A DNA stretch of 64,000 nucleotides, from contig NW_004457736.1 of NCBI RefSeq assembly GCF_000203815.1, forward strand, positions 1,550,001 through 1,614,000, in the 5' to 3' direction. The notes beneath the pieces are model-generated. The model was not told the origin of the DNA. It ran no database searches and worked only from the letters and a program-made list of their open reading frames with translations. Shown one piece after another: positions 11,783 to 22,214 of this stretch; positions within the stretch are counted from its first letter, which is position 1, and each line of letters opens with the position of its first letter. The DNA comes from Cavenderia fasciculata (lineage: Eukaryota; Evosea; Eumycetozoa; Acytosteliales; Cavenderiaceae). The position numbers and the translations under genes were made by a program.

Positions 11783-12618
11783 TTAGAGGGTCTTGACAAG
11801 TTGCTTCTTGTAGTTGTTGAGTGGACCATGGTTAGAGATAATCTTAACATTGGCACCATCGTTGACGACACGGTTGGTGGCCTTGAGTTCCTTGAACTCT
11901 TCACGGTTGTACTTGGTGAAACCCCACTTCTTGGAGATGACGATTTTTTGACGACCTGGGAACTTGTAAGATGAACGACGGAGGGCTTCAATGATGTGGT
12001 TGGACATACCATCCTTGCATCTGATAGAGAAGATGATTTGACCGATTTCAACACGAGCGCAGAGACCCAATGGCTTACCGTAAGCTCCTCTCATACCTGT
12101 TTGGAGACGATCAGCACCGGCACACGACAACATCTTGTTGATACGGAGTACGTGCCATGGGTGAACACGGACACGCATGTGGAAGGAATCCTTACCTCCG
12201 ACCTTGGTGATGTACTTGTTGCAAGAGATACGACCAGCTTCCAAAGCTTCAGAGGAAAGTTGCTCCTTTTCGAGTGAAATCAAATGAGCACAGAATGGGA
12301 ATTCCTCAGTTGAAGCCTTCTTACGACCGAGATCATAGATCTTAATCTTGGCGTCTGGGACACCACGACAGTATCTAGACTTGATGTATGGCTTGTTCTT
12401 ACAGTATCTGTAACTGTATAATATGTAAGTGAAGGTAGTATAATAATATAATATAGTATGAGGGAGTGGTGTGTTAGTAAACTTTCGTTCGTCTGTTTCT
12501 ATCTTTCTATCTTTCTACAACAGCTGTATTGTGTGTAGTTGTGCTGTTGGTGCTGCTTGTGTAGATAGATTCTATGCTATAATATTGATATATACCATCT
12601 GGCTGGACGACGACCCAT
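11783..12618 (-). CDS. rpl10: 60S ribosomal protein L10 (uL16)
   Basis: Exon 1 is only 23 nt (12618-12596, MGRRPAR plus two bases) and exon 2 is 12413-11783; the 182-nt intron splits a Cys codon. The product is 217 residues and matches eukaryotic L10/QM throughout: [67 protein letters not shown]10 joins the 60S subunit late and is needed for subunit joining. The start follows from the universally conserved MGRRPAR. The coding region is richer in C at third positions than neighbouring genes, as expected for a highly expressed ribosomal gene. Confidence 0.98.
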
Positions 12619-13044
12619 TTTAACAATCTTTATAATGGTTAATCAGTAAACAACTATTTTCAAAGGGGTGTGGATTGTGATGGAGGAGTGTAGGAGGAGG
12701 TGAGAGCACGCACACTGTGACTGTGAGAGATTTTGCACGAAATAGAAAAAATAGAAAAAAATTGTGTTTTTTCAAAAATACAAATGAAAAAAAATGCACG
12801 TGATAGAAAGCTCACTCTTCACGCCTTTTATATTTTTCTCATCGTACGACCAACATTCGCGAGAGAGAATGCCATTCTTTCAAAGAACACTTCATTACTA
12901 CGACGGATGAATTTAATCAATAATTAATAATTTAATTTGATCAACTAACTGCATCACATCTTCTTCTTGCTCTATTCTATTCTCCTCAACACAACACACT
13001 ATTATTGTATTCATAAAGTTGAACATTTTAAAAAAAAAAAAGAA

Positions 13045-13071
13045 AGGACAGAGAAGAAGAGAATGGACGAG
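13045..13071. repeat. 27-bp direct repeat, copy 1
   Basis: The 27-mer beginning AGGACAGAGAAGAAG and ending ATGGACGAG recurs exactly at 13132-13158, 87 bp downstream in the same orientation. The sequences between and around the copies are unrelated. Confidence 0.9.
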
Positions 13072-13131
13072 CCAATTGATGATTGACAGTACTCATGAAC
13101 TTAGTTGGTTTGGTGTCAGCTGATGATGATG

Positions 13132-13158
13132 AGGACAGAGAAGAAGAGAATGGACGAG
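13132..13158. repeat. 27-bp direct repeat, copy 2
   Basis: Exact second copy of the 27-mer at 13045-13071. Both lie in the shared promoter space of L10 and the NlpC/P60 gene. Confidence 0.9.
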
Positions 13159-13614
13159 TCAAAACTATGAACTATTAATTGTCAGTTGATCAATATTATA
13201 TTATATTATTCTAGTTTTTTAAAAAGATAAGATAAGACGATAGATATAGAGAAAAGATAAAGAAAAGAGAGAGATCTGTGTTCAATTTAGAGAGACGATA
13301 TTTTTTTGATTAGGGATGAAATTTGAAAAGTTGTAGTAACTATAAACTATTAATAATGGATGGGTAGGGATTTCAGAGACGTACCTATTGTAAATATCTT
13401 TGTGTGGGTTGCAGCGACCAGGGTAACTTTGAGAAAAAATCTAGGTCTTTGAAAAAGAGTCGGGTTTAGTGTTTTTTAAAATAATTTATAAAATCGGTGT
13501 CGACGGTATCCGGAGGCAGGCAGGCAAACGATCCCTTTAAATTCACTTGCACAGACAGCCTTCTTTTTCATTCAATTGTAATAACTTATATACATATATA
13601 CAAATACAAACAAA

Positions 13615-14349
13615 ATGTTTAGATACATCTTTGCCGTTTTATTATTGATTGTAGCTGTTGCTAATGCTACAGTCGATCTCGAAGCTCTTTATCGTGCTGC
13701 CAATATTACCATTCCAGCTTCTCAATGTGCTTCTGCTGCTTCAAAGGCTGGTCACTATGCTGTAAGTCAACAAACATTATTTAAACAAAAAATCAAACAA
13801 ACAAACATAAATAATAAATATACTAACCATTCTCTCAATCAATATTTGTTTTCTTTTCACTTGTTTATTATTATTATTATTTTTTTACTTCTTCCCTAGT
13901 CATGTGGATGCCCATACGTTTGGGGAGGTACTAGTTGTGGATGTGGTGGTAGTGGAGGTATGGACTGTTCAGGTCTTGTATACACCTCTTACAGAGAAGC
14001 TGGTTACACTGGTATCCAAAGAACCACCTTTGAACAAATCAACCAAGGTTCATCCTGTGGCTCTTGCTCACCATCCAACTTGGGTTCCTGCAAGGTTGGT
14101 GCCTTGTTCTTCTACTGTTTCTCTCAACCATGTCCAGATCATGTATGATATTCAAATTTGAACGTTCAACAAATTGATTTATTTACTAACTATTATATTA
14201 TATTGTTTTATTTAAAATAATAACCTATACTATAGGTCGTCATGTACTTGGGTGGTGGCAAGGCTGCCGAATGTCCAGAACCAGGTCAAGATTGTCATAT
14301 CATTACTCCATACTCTGAGTCATACTATGCTTGCAGAACTTTATGTTAA
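13615..14349 (+). CDS. secreted NlpC/P60-type cysteine peptidase
   Basis: Exons 13615-13761, 13900-14142 and 14236-14349 give 167 residues. Residues 1-18 are a signal peptide (MFRYIFAVLLLIVAVANA). The core matches NlpC/P60: PYVWGGTSCGCGGSGGMDCSGLVYTSYRE (split here as PYVWGG at about 54-59 and DCSGLVY at 71-77), with Cys72 as nucleophile, His130 in DHVVMYLGGG as base, and His151 a likely third residue. Enzymes of this class cut peptide crosslinks in bacterial peptidoglycan. A secreted form in a bacteria-eating amoeba suggests digestion of prey walls or defence; this role is inferred. The many extra cysteines indicate disulfides. The family is bacterial in origin, but two ordinary spliceosomal introns show long residence in the host genome. 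Confidence 0.9.
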
Positions 14350-14560
14350 ACATAAAGATTTCCAGAAAGGTTGGTTGGTTAGGGGGTTCAAACCTAAAAT
14401 CAAACAATCGATCGATCGACAGGACAACTACATAATAAAATTTAATTTAATTTTTTTTTCAACTTGACATCATTAAAGTATGATCTGTCACATGATCATT
14501 GCTTCTCAATATAAATATATGTAAATAGTAATAATAGTAGTAGTAGTAGTAGTAGTAGTA

Positions 14561-16237
14561 ATGAATAATAGTATTGTAATATTACCATCAATAATAGAAA
14601 AGAATATAATCAATTTAATATTGATAGATGATCTGTCAAGTCATGGACTGTTGGATAATGCAATGAGACTATGTAAAGTTAGCAAGAGATGGTTAAAGCA
14701 TACAAGTAGTATCTTTACAAAACACTTTTATCTACATATTCAAACAAATGATTCATTAAACAATTACAACAGAATTAAAAAAAAGAAAAAGAAACAAGAG
14801 GAAGAAGAAGATCAAGAAAAAGAAAAAGAAGAAAAGAATAGTTGTTGGTTAAAAATATTAGAGAATAATTTAAAATCACCATTTTGTTTGTTGTATCCAT
14901 GTCCTCATAGGGTTGGTATAACATTTCAATCGACTCTATTGTCATTGGACGGCATTAAACAATTATTGGCTAGTCGTGCATTTAGCGAGATTGATTCGTT
15001 GACTGTTGGTATACCAGTGTCTACATCGACGATGGCGATGGCGGCGAGTGACCACCACCATGGTCATGAATCACCATCATTTTACTCGCCGTGTGCAGTA
15101 ATTGATTTATTGTCACCAATCATTCAACATGGATATCAATTAACTAGATTCAATATAGAAGGAGTCTATTGTAATGCATTGTGTCAGGCATTTATACCAA
15201 TTACAAATAGTCTAACTAAATTCTTATGCGTCGATTTGACACCTCCAACAAATCTTGAAGAGAATAATGGTAGTGGTCGAGATAATAGTTCTAGTTCAAG
15301 TTCTAGTTCAAGTTCTAGTTCAATGTTACAATTATTATATTCTACAAGATCAACATTACAATCACTTCATCTTAATTTCAGACAACACACTTTACTCACA
15401 ACTTTGTTGTCTTGTCAAGACTATATATTCAAATCATTGCAACTACTCAATATACTGGATGCCGATCAGTCCAAATTACCGTGGGATCTATTCCCAACGG
15501 TTGTACCGAATCTACGTCAACTCGGTATCACCAATCACGACTATAGCAAGACAGTGTCACCTGCACTTGCCAATTACCTCGTGTCAAGTGGCGTGAGGTA
15601 CCTGTCATCAGTATGTCTTTTACCAGAGACGCTGTCGTTGATAGCCGGTCTACAGCGATCAGTATCGATGAGTATAGATATGGAGAGCCGCAAGACACGT
15701 ATTACACCAGGTGGATTGTCGAGTCATCACAAGGACAGTATAAGGTATCACCCTAGTCTGACCGACCTCTCTGTACATTGCAATTTATTCATGTTTGATG
15801 TTGATATATTCCAACCACTGCCATTCCTCTCCATCACTAGTCTCAGACTCACCATTCCCCCTTCACTCATTGGTCATATTACCAAGGTCGTTCCCAACCT
15901 CCAACTTCTTGAAACCTTTTACCTACTTTGTGTAAAACGTACCAATCAACCACAACTCGAATTGGAAATGGTGACACCAAACCTTTTACAAGCACTTGGT
16001 CAAAGCAAGACTGTATCATTGATTGAATTGTATGGTCTCTCTATAACATCGACACAAGTTGATAGATTTGTCATTCCAATGATTAAATCACTCAATAGTC
16101 TATCGCGATTAAAAACTTCAACCTTGCAATACCCAGATTCCTACATTGTAAAATATTTTAATATTAAAAATGATCATACAACTACAACTTTATCAAAAAA
16201 AATGGTAACTCGAAAAAACAATCAAACAAACAAATAA
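14561..16237 (+). CDS. F-box-like/LRR-like family A, copy 1 (divergent)
   Basis: Single exon, 558 residues. The N terminus (LPSIIEKNIINLILIDD...NAMRLCKVSKRWLKHTSSIF, residues about 9-58) fits the F-box layout of Leu-Pro, two amphipathic helices, then V(S/C)KRW. A Lys/Glu-rich insert follows, then SPFCLLYPCPHRV, which is shared by all members of the array. The rest is built of leucine-rich, roughly 25-residue units. A Ser tract interrupts the middle. This is the most diverged member and lacks the exact TTLTRK ending, having TTTLSKK. F-box proteins couple substrates to SCF ubiquitin ligases; the leucine-rich part would be the substrate side. The F-box call is by eye and needs a profile search. 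It starts a same-strand array that runs to 30562. Confidence 0.7.
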   Translation: MNNSIVILPSIIEKNIINLILIDDLSSHGLLDNAMRLCKVSKRWLKHTSSIFTKHFYLHIQTNDSLNNYNRIKKKKKKQEEEEDQEKEKEEKNSCWLKILENNLKSPFCLLYPCPHRVGITFQSTLLSLDGIKQLLASRAFSEIDSLTVGIPVSTSTMAMAASDHHHGHESPSFYSPCAVIDLLSPIIQHGYQLTRFNIEGVYCNALCQAFIPITNSLTKFLCVDLTPPTNLEENNGSGRDNSSSSSSSSSSSSMLQLLYSTRSTLQSLHLNFRQHTLLTTLLSCQDYIFKSLQLLNILDADQSKLPWDLFPTVVPNLRQLGITNHDYSKTVSPALANYLVSSGVRYLSSVCLLPETLSLIAGLQRSVSMSIDMESRKTRITPGGLSSHHKDSIRYHPSLTDLSVHCNLFMFDVDIFQPLPFLSITSLRLTIPPSLIGHITKVVPNLQLLETFYLLCVKRTNQPQLELEMVTPNLLQALGQSKTVSLIELYGLSITSTQVDRFVIPMIKSLNSLSRLKTSTLQYPDSYIVKYFNIKNDHTTTTLSKKMVTRKNNQTNK

Positions 16238-16677
16238 TTAATTAATTTATGTATATTAACATCTTTCTTTTTTTTTTAATAATAGTAATAGTAATTTTAA
16301 TTTGCAATTATAAATAGCATGTATACATCCAATTGCAATTGGTAATAATTATTGTGAATGGTAATATAATTCAACAAAACAACAACAGCTGTCTCGACAG
16401 AATTGTAATGTTGGTTGAACACCATGGTGTTTATAGATTGTAATATTGACACCTTTTACATTGGGTGTTTCCTGAACCACATGATCTATCGTAAATATTG
16501 CAATAGATTGGATTAATCATTTCAAAATGATATTGGATTGGTTGATCAACCAATTAAATCTTATTAGAAATAGAAAATAAAAAGAAATAATTTAAAGATA
16601 TATTTTTTTTTTTTCTTTGCTCGAAAAAAAATAATAATAATCATAGTAATAGCTATTACTATAGTACTATACATACA
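16238..16677. other. intergenic within array
   Basis: AT-rich spacer with no gene. A 14-bp perfect palindrome (AACACCATGGTGTT) lies at 16418-16431, and poly-T tracts precede the next start. Confidence 0.4.
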
Positions 16678-16690
16678 ATGATGATTAATC

Positions 16691-16737
<47 letters not shown>

Positions 16738-18516
16738 CTACAATTACCAACAATAATAACAAAGATTATTATTGATTTTGTATTAGGTTGTGGTGGGGAT
16801 AGTAGTTTTGTAGAGTTGACCAATAATGCATATAGACTTTTTAAAGTTTGCAAGAGATGGTTAAAGATTACAAGTAGTGTATTTGTACAATACTATACTT
16901 TAAGATTACAATCTACTGCTGTTGATAATACTATAACCTATATCAAAGGATTACAACAAAATATACAGTCACCATTTTGTTTATTATATCATTATCCTTT
17001 GTCAAAGGTTGAATTGGTATTTGGTTATGATTATATGCAGAATGCATACATTCAACAAAAGTTGGGCAGACCAATTGCATATCAAACACATCATAATGAT
17101 AGTCAATTCTCAGAGCTCAAAGAACAAATAGAATCTGGACATCTACAACCAACCGGTATACCAATTGGTATACCTCAACTACGGTTGGGTGAGGGTAAAT
17201 ATTCAATCAAACGAAGAATTCAAGTCTGGCAACAATTTCAAAATGTAGATACACGATCAATCAACACTTCACCAAATATGATTAGTAAAGAATCAACAAT
17301 CTTTAATCAACTAGTACAATTATTTACAAATAGAGCCGTGTTTGGAGAAATAACAACATTGGATATATACACATATGATGATATAGACACTGATGTATTG
17401 ATACCTATTATAAATTATGGTAATCAATTAACAACTCTATTTCTAGATGGTAGACACAATCAAAAGGTTTGTAAAGTTGTATTACCAATTGCAATGAATC
17501 TATCTACTTTGGCTTATAGAGATGATCTGGGTCAGACAACCAACAACATTAACTTTAACAACATTGACCTCCTCAACGACAATGACAACAATAAGGAGGA
17601 GGAGAATTATTTCTTAAAATTAATAGATAATAATCATTCTTCATTAGAGAGATTATACTTGGAGACACCAAATACCAACATATTAAATAATATATTTAAA
17701 TCTAGTGGCGGATTGATATTTAATCATTTAAAGTTTCTTCAAATCAAATCAAGGTACCAATTTCACATGCCTTGGAATGATTTCAAAGTATCTCTCCCAA
17801 ATTTAGAGGTGATAAAGATAAAAGATGGTCATTTGTTTGCAGATAGTCTTTCAACAAGGTTGAAAGATTATTTAATAGCAAGAGGTGGAAAGGTTCAATA
17901 TATGGCACCGGTTCATTTATCTCTTGAAACGGTAGACCTTGTTCAGTATCTTGCCTATTACCTAGACTTAACAATAGACAACGACGTTATGTTCACAACA
18001 TCTTTGGACTATGTACTGCCTACATTACCACCAATCAAATACCATCCTTCACTACTAGGACTATCATTAAGTTGTATAATGCCATCGGATGATCTGCTAA
18101 AGATTGATCCATTTCAATATATTCCATTTACAACATTGAAAAGTTTAATAATCAAATTGGCCAATCCAGGCTCAACCATACCATACTTGGATAGATTCGA
18201 GCAACTAGAGACACTTTCAATAAGAGGTCCTCTCGGCGACTATTCACCAGAATTTCAAATACTTTGTCAAGATATTTCAAAGATCCAAACTCTCACCTCT
18301 CTTGGATTGCATTTTCAAAGGACTGGTAATCATACTGATATTCTAAAGTGGAATGTCAACTTTACACCAATGATCAAACAACTAGTGCATTTAAAAGCAT
18401 TTAAAACCGTTCAATTTCTTGGTAATCTTGACAATAATGACAAAGATCATCAATGGATAGCAGCTCATTTTAATATTGAAATTGATAATCATGAAACAAC
18501 TTTAACAAGAAAATAG
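16678..18516 (+). CDS. F-box-like/LRR-like family A, copy 2
   Basis: Single exon, 612 residues. It opens with a run of about 20 Gln, then the F-box-like segment LPTIITKIIIDFVLGC...LFKVCKRWLKITSSVFVQYY. Family landmarks follow in order: SPFCLLYHYPLSKVELVFGY, a variable polar region, LVQLFTNRAVFGEITTLDIY, VCKVVLPIAMNLSTLAYRD, an Asn/Glu-rich variable insert, SLERLYLETPNTNILNNIF, repeated leucine-rich strands, FTPMIKQLVHLKAFKT, and the C-terminal ETTLTRK. Intact, with no stop or shift. It differs from its neighbours mostly in the two polar inserts. Confidence 0.75.
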
Positions 18517-18626
18517 AAAATAAAGTAAAAGTAAAAATAAAAGTAAAAAAAAAAGGGGAAACGCTTCACCAAAGTTGGGATGTAATCAACATTTTTTTCT
18601 TTTTATTTACTTTTGTATTTGTTGTA

Positions 18627-20456
18627 ATGAATAATAATAATAATAATATAGATAATCAACAACAACAACAAATAACTTTGCCAACAACAATAACAAGGAT
18701 TATTATTGACTTGTTATTGTGTTGTGGTAGGGAGGATGGCACTTCAAAATGGTTGATAGAGGATTCATTGAATCTTTCAAGAGTATCAAAGAGATGGTTA
18801 AAGATTACAAGTAGTGTATTTGTACAATACTATACTTTAAGATTACAATCTAATGGTGTTGACAGTAATATCAACTATATCAAAAGATTACAACAAAATA
18901 TTCAATCACCATTTTGTTTACTATATCATCAAGCATTAACAAAGGTTGAATTGGTATTTGGTTATGATTATACCCAGATTGCATACATTCTTCACATACA
19001 AAAGTTAGACCTACCAAATCGTATAACACAACTAAAACATGCCAGTCAATTCTCAGATCTCAAAGTACAAATAGAATTTGAACATCTACAACCAACTGGC
19101 ATACCTATTAAACCAAAACCTCGACAATCCTATGAGATAAAATATTCAATCAATCGAGACAGGCAACTCTTGAAAGGATTTCAAAATCTAGATATACTAT
19201 CAATCGACTCTTCAACAAGGGTCATTATTGACAAACAATCAGCAATCTACAATCAACTAGTACAATTATTTACAAATAGAGAGGTGTTTGGTCAAATAAC
19301 AACATTGGAATTATTTACATATGATGAAATAGATGTTGATGTTTTGATACCTATTGTACAACAAGGAGGTAATCAATTAACAACTCTATTTCTAGATGGT
19401 CCATACAATCAAAAAGTTTGTCAAGTTTTACTACCTCTAGCAATGAATCTATCAACTTTGGCTTATAGAGATGGTCTAGATGATAAACTTGGTGAATACA
19501 ATCAGACAACCAACAACATTAACCTCAACAACAATGACAACAAAGAGGAAAATTATTTTTTAAAATTAATAGAAAATAATAATAATTCATTAGAGAGACT
19601 ATACTTGGTAACAACAGATATCAACATATTAAATAATATATTTATTAGTGGTGGTGGGTTGATCTTTAATAATTTAAAGTTTCTTCAAATCCCATCTTGT
19701 CATCTACCATTCATGTCTTGGAGTTATTTCAAAGTATCTCTACCTCTACTAGAGGTGATAAAGATAAAAGATGGAATTAAACAAAATAGAAGAGATGGTA
19801 TGATACACCCCCACTACTTGGTTCCCACTTCCTTGATAGATTATCTAATATCAACAGGTGGAAAAGTTCAATATTTTGGATCTGTCCCATTATCTCTCGA
19901 TACCGTATCTCTTGTAAAGTATCTCCCCTATTATCTATATTTAGATATCATTCCTATAAATGTCCATACATTTCCACCAATCATTTACCATCCATCATTG
20001 TTGGGACTGAAATTAAAATGTTCCATGATACCAAACGATCTTTTAAGAATTGATCCACTCAAATACATTCCATTTACAACATTGAAAAGTTTGACATTAA
20101 AGTTAAATGGTCTAGGCTCAACCATACCATATTTGGATAGATTCGAGCAACTAGAGACACTTGTTATTTCCATTTCTGAAGAAAATGGAACATCACCAGA
20201 ATTTCAATTACTTTGTCAAGATATTTCAAAGATCAAATCACTCGTCTCCCTTGACTTGCTCTCGTTGAACCAATTCGACGGGGAAAATCTACAAGGTCAA
20301 GATTGGAATGACAACTATACACAAATGATCAAACAATTAGAAAACTTAAAGATATTTAAAACTATTAGATCCAAACCTGAAGATCAATGGATATTAGCCC
20401 ATTTTAATTTTAATATTGAATTAATTAATTTAACAACACTTTTAACCAGAAAATAA
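18627..20456 (+). CDS. F-box-like/LRR-like family A, copy 3
   Basis: Single exon, 609 residues, with the same order of landmarks as copy 2, only about 110 bp downstream of it. The F-box-like region is LPTTITRIIIDLLLCC...LNLSRVSKRWLKITSSVFV. The conserved LVQLFTNREVFGQITTLELF and MNLSTLAYRDGL blocks flank an Asn-rich insert, and the end is LTTLLTRK. It is the nearest relative of copy 2 by shared phrases such as HLQPTGIPI and TTNNINLNN. Intact. It stops 42 bp before the stop of the convergent gene at 20499. Confidence 0.75.
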   Translation: MNNNNNNIDNQQQQQITLPTTITRIIIDLLLCCGREDGTSKWLIEDSLNLSRVSKRWLKITSSVFVQYYTLRLQSNGVDSNINYIKRLQQNIQSPFCLLYHQALTKVELVFGYDYTQIAYILHIQKLDLPNRITQLKHASQFSDLKVQIEFEHLQPTGIPIKPKPRQSYEIKYSINRDRQLLKGFQNLDILSIDSSTRVIIDKQSAIYNQLVQLFTNREVFGQITTLELFTYDEIDVDVLIPIVQQGGNQLTTLFLDGPYNQKVCQVLLPLAMNLSTLAYRDGLDDKLGEYNQTTNNINLNNNDNKEENYFLKLIENNNNSLERLYLVTTDINILNNIFISGGGLIFNNLKFLQIPSCHLPFMSWSYFKVSLPLLEVIKIKDGIKQNRRDGMIHPHYLVPTSLIDYLISTGGKVQYFGSVPLSLDTVSLVKYLPYYLYLDIIPINVHTFPPIIYHPSLLGLKLKCSMIPNDLLRIDPLKYIPFTTLKSLTLKLNGLGSTIPYLDRFEQLETLVISISEENGTSPEFQLLCQDISKIKSLVSLDLLSLNQFDGENLQGQDWNDNYTQMIKQLENLKIFKTIRSKPEDQWILAHFNFNIELINLTTLLTRK

Positions 20457-20498
20457 GAAAATAGAACAAATAAGCAAAAATAGAATAAACAAAATAAT

Positions 20499-22214
20499 TT
20501 ATTGAATATTTAAAATAAGATAATTTAAATTACTATTATTAGAGGTGATTATATCAAAACTAGAAGTTAATTGATTTGGTAAAGGTGTGGCAAGAGTGAT
20601 TTGATCTGGGTAGATGGAAAGAGAGGGACTGACAGCAATATAGTAGACTTGGCCGGCTTTGAGTGAACTGGGATTTGAGATGGTGACAGTTACAGTTCCT
20701 GTTCCACCAAATGAGAAACTATTTTGAATGGTGATTGGGACATTAGAGACAATGGTAGAGAGTGGGTTTGAAATGTCTATGGTGAGGATAGATTCACCTT
20801 GGAGAATGAGACTACCAAATGTGGCTGGAGAGGAAATGGAAACTTGTGAAGACTGTGTAGTGATGGTTCCACTAACAGTAGAGTTTTGTACAGTGATGTT
20901 TCCCTTGTTGGCAATAATACTTTGGGTCTGGAGAGCACTATCCTTGACAAGGAGTGAAGAAAAGGGTGACACTTGGACAACAGAGTTTCCAACAAGTTGG
21001 ATTTGAGAATTGGTTAAATTGAGTAGAGCTTGGTTTCCAATATAGACAGCTGCATTGTTTAGTGCAAATGTAGTGGTTGCCCAACTAGCATACTCGTTAA
21101 AATACAGAGTCGTATTGGGAGATGTGTTGAGTTTAGTATCCCAAATATGGGTGACTGCAATATTGGTCAAATTGGCCGAGAAAACTCCGGTGGGAGTATG
21201 TGGATTTCCAAGTGTGAATTGTAAAATGAAAAGGGTCGACTGGTCATCTTGACCTCCCAAGTTGAGTTGATCTACCAAGTCTGTACTAGTAACATACCCC
21301 AATGGCAAATAGATTGATGGAACGTTTACAGAGTCAGCCTTGCCAAATATAACAGTCGAGATTCTAGTAGAACTGACCGAATCAATTTCAACGGTGATTG
21401 GTGACCCATCAGTCGTATCAATTTGATCTTGATTTTGGATAAATTGAGCGTTGAGACCAAGGTCAAGAATACGGACAACAACTGAATAGTCTACATTGAG
21501 ATTGGCATCAGTGTCAAGTAGAATAGATGTAGCTACAAGACTACGACCAATATTAAATGTAGCAGCTTCGTTGACTATGAGATCTTCTACGGTGACATCA
21601 CCCAAAGCTGTGAATGGAGTCCAGCCAGTGATAGTAGCAATACCACCCAATGTGACAGTTGTAAAGTGAGAGAGGGTAGCATTACCATTGAAAAAGCTGT
21701 CTCCTGTGATTGACAGACTACCATTAATACCATGTAAATAGACAGAAGCAGTGTCAAAAAGTGCACCACCATCAATTATGACACTGACATAATCCAATGC
21801 TTGGAATACACCATTATTCACAACCGTCAAATCTCCAGCTACCGATAAAATACCATAGTAGTTTATGATAAAAGTACTAAAGTTGCCAACAAATACATCT
21901 CCTTTAACTTGGAAATTAGAGAAACTGGTAAATCCCAAAGGAGCAGTAGAGGTACCGTTGAGTACAAGACCAGAGATTTGAATGTTATCAAATGAAAAGA
22001 TATTTTGTGCTTTTAGCTCTGTAATGGGGATCTCGATAAATGCAATGTCATTGGATGATGGGGCAACACCTCCTACCCAATTTGATCCATCATTAAAATC
22101 ACAATGCCACGAATCACATTGTACACTTTTATCCCACACTACATTTTCTGAAATAGTAGTACCAATGATGAGTGAAACAAGTGTAAATACTATTAAAATA
22201 ATTGAATTATTCAT
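20499..22214 (-). CDS. secreted repetitive beta-strand protein
   Basis: Single exon, 571 residues, on the opposite strand to the array that surrounds it. Residues 1-21 are a signal peptide (MNNSIILIVFTLVSLIIGTT). Next comes VWDKSVQCDSWHCDFNDGSN followed by WVGGVAPSSNDIAFIEI, which resembles the W-x-x-x-x-N-W-x-G-G-x-x-P...D-x-A start of bacterial beta-helix and autotransporter-type passenger proteins. The rest is short beta strands rich in Thr, Ser, Val, Ile and Asn with many N-glycosylation sequons, suggesting a right-handed beta-helix. There is no membrane anchor. An extracellular structural or adhesive role is plausible but not shown. Its position inside a plus-strand tandem family, with a remnant of that family just upstream of its start, suggests it was caught in a rearrangement. 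Confidence 0.75.
   Translation of the reverse strand: MNNSIILIVFTLVSLIIGTTISENVVWDKSVQCDSWHCDFNDGSNWVGGVAPSSNDIAFIEIPITELKAQNIFSFDNIQISGLVLNGTSTAPLGFTSFSNFQVKGDVFVGNFSTFIINYYGILSVAGDLTVVNNGVFQALDYVSVIIDGGALFDTASVYLHGINGSLSITGDSFFNGNATLSHFTTVTLGGIATITGWTPFTALGDVTVEDLIVNEAATFNIGRSLVATSILLDTDANLNVDYSVVVRILDLGLNAQFIQNQDQIDTTDGSPITVEIDSVSSTRISTVIFGKADSVNVPSIYLPLGYVTSTDLVDQLNLGGQDDQSTLFILQFTLGNPHTPTGVFSANLTNIAVTHIWDTKLNTSPNTTLYFNEYASWATTTFALNNAAVYIGNQALLNLTNSQIQLVGNSVVQVSPFSSLLVKDSALQTQSIIANKGNITVQNSTVSGTITTQSSQVSISSPATFGSLILQGESILTIDISNPLSTIVSNVPITIQNSFSFGGTGTVTVTISNPSSLKAGQVYYIAVSPSLSIYPDQITLATPLPNQLTSSFDIITSNNSNLNYLILNIQ

Larger units (their letters stand above)
12619..13614. other. 1-kb divergent intergenic region
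   Basis: This gap carries the promoters of L10 and of the NlpC/P60 gene. No convincing coding frame is seen; the 64-codon frame at 12733-12927 has no protein character. It contains two copies of a 27-bp direct repeat (listed separately) and a less AT-rich patch at about 13375-13530. Confidence 0.45.

Noticed and set aside
12733-12927. 64-codon plus-strand frame in the L10 upstream region
   Set aside because: Low complexity, no protein features, and it lies in promoter sequence.
14375-14405. GGGGGTTCAAACC motif after the NlpC/P60 gene, possible tRNA end
   Set aside because: Loop and stem sizes do not fit a tRNA and no cloverleaf can be formed.
20499-22214. Possible mobile element inserted in the F-box-like array
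   Set aside because: No terminal repeats, target duplication or transposase-like sequence; it reads as a normal secreted-protein gene.
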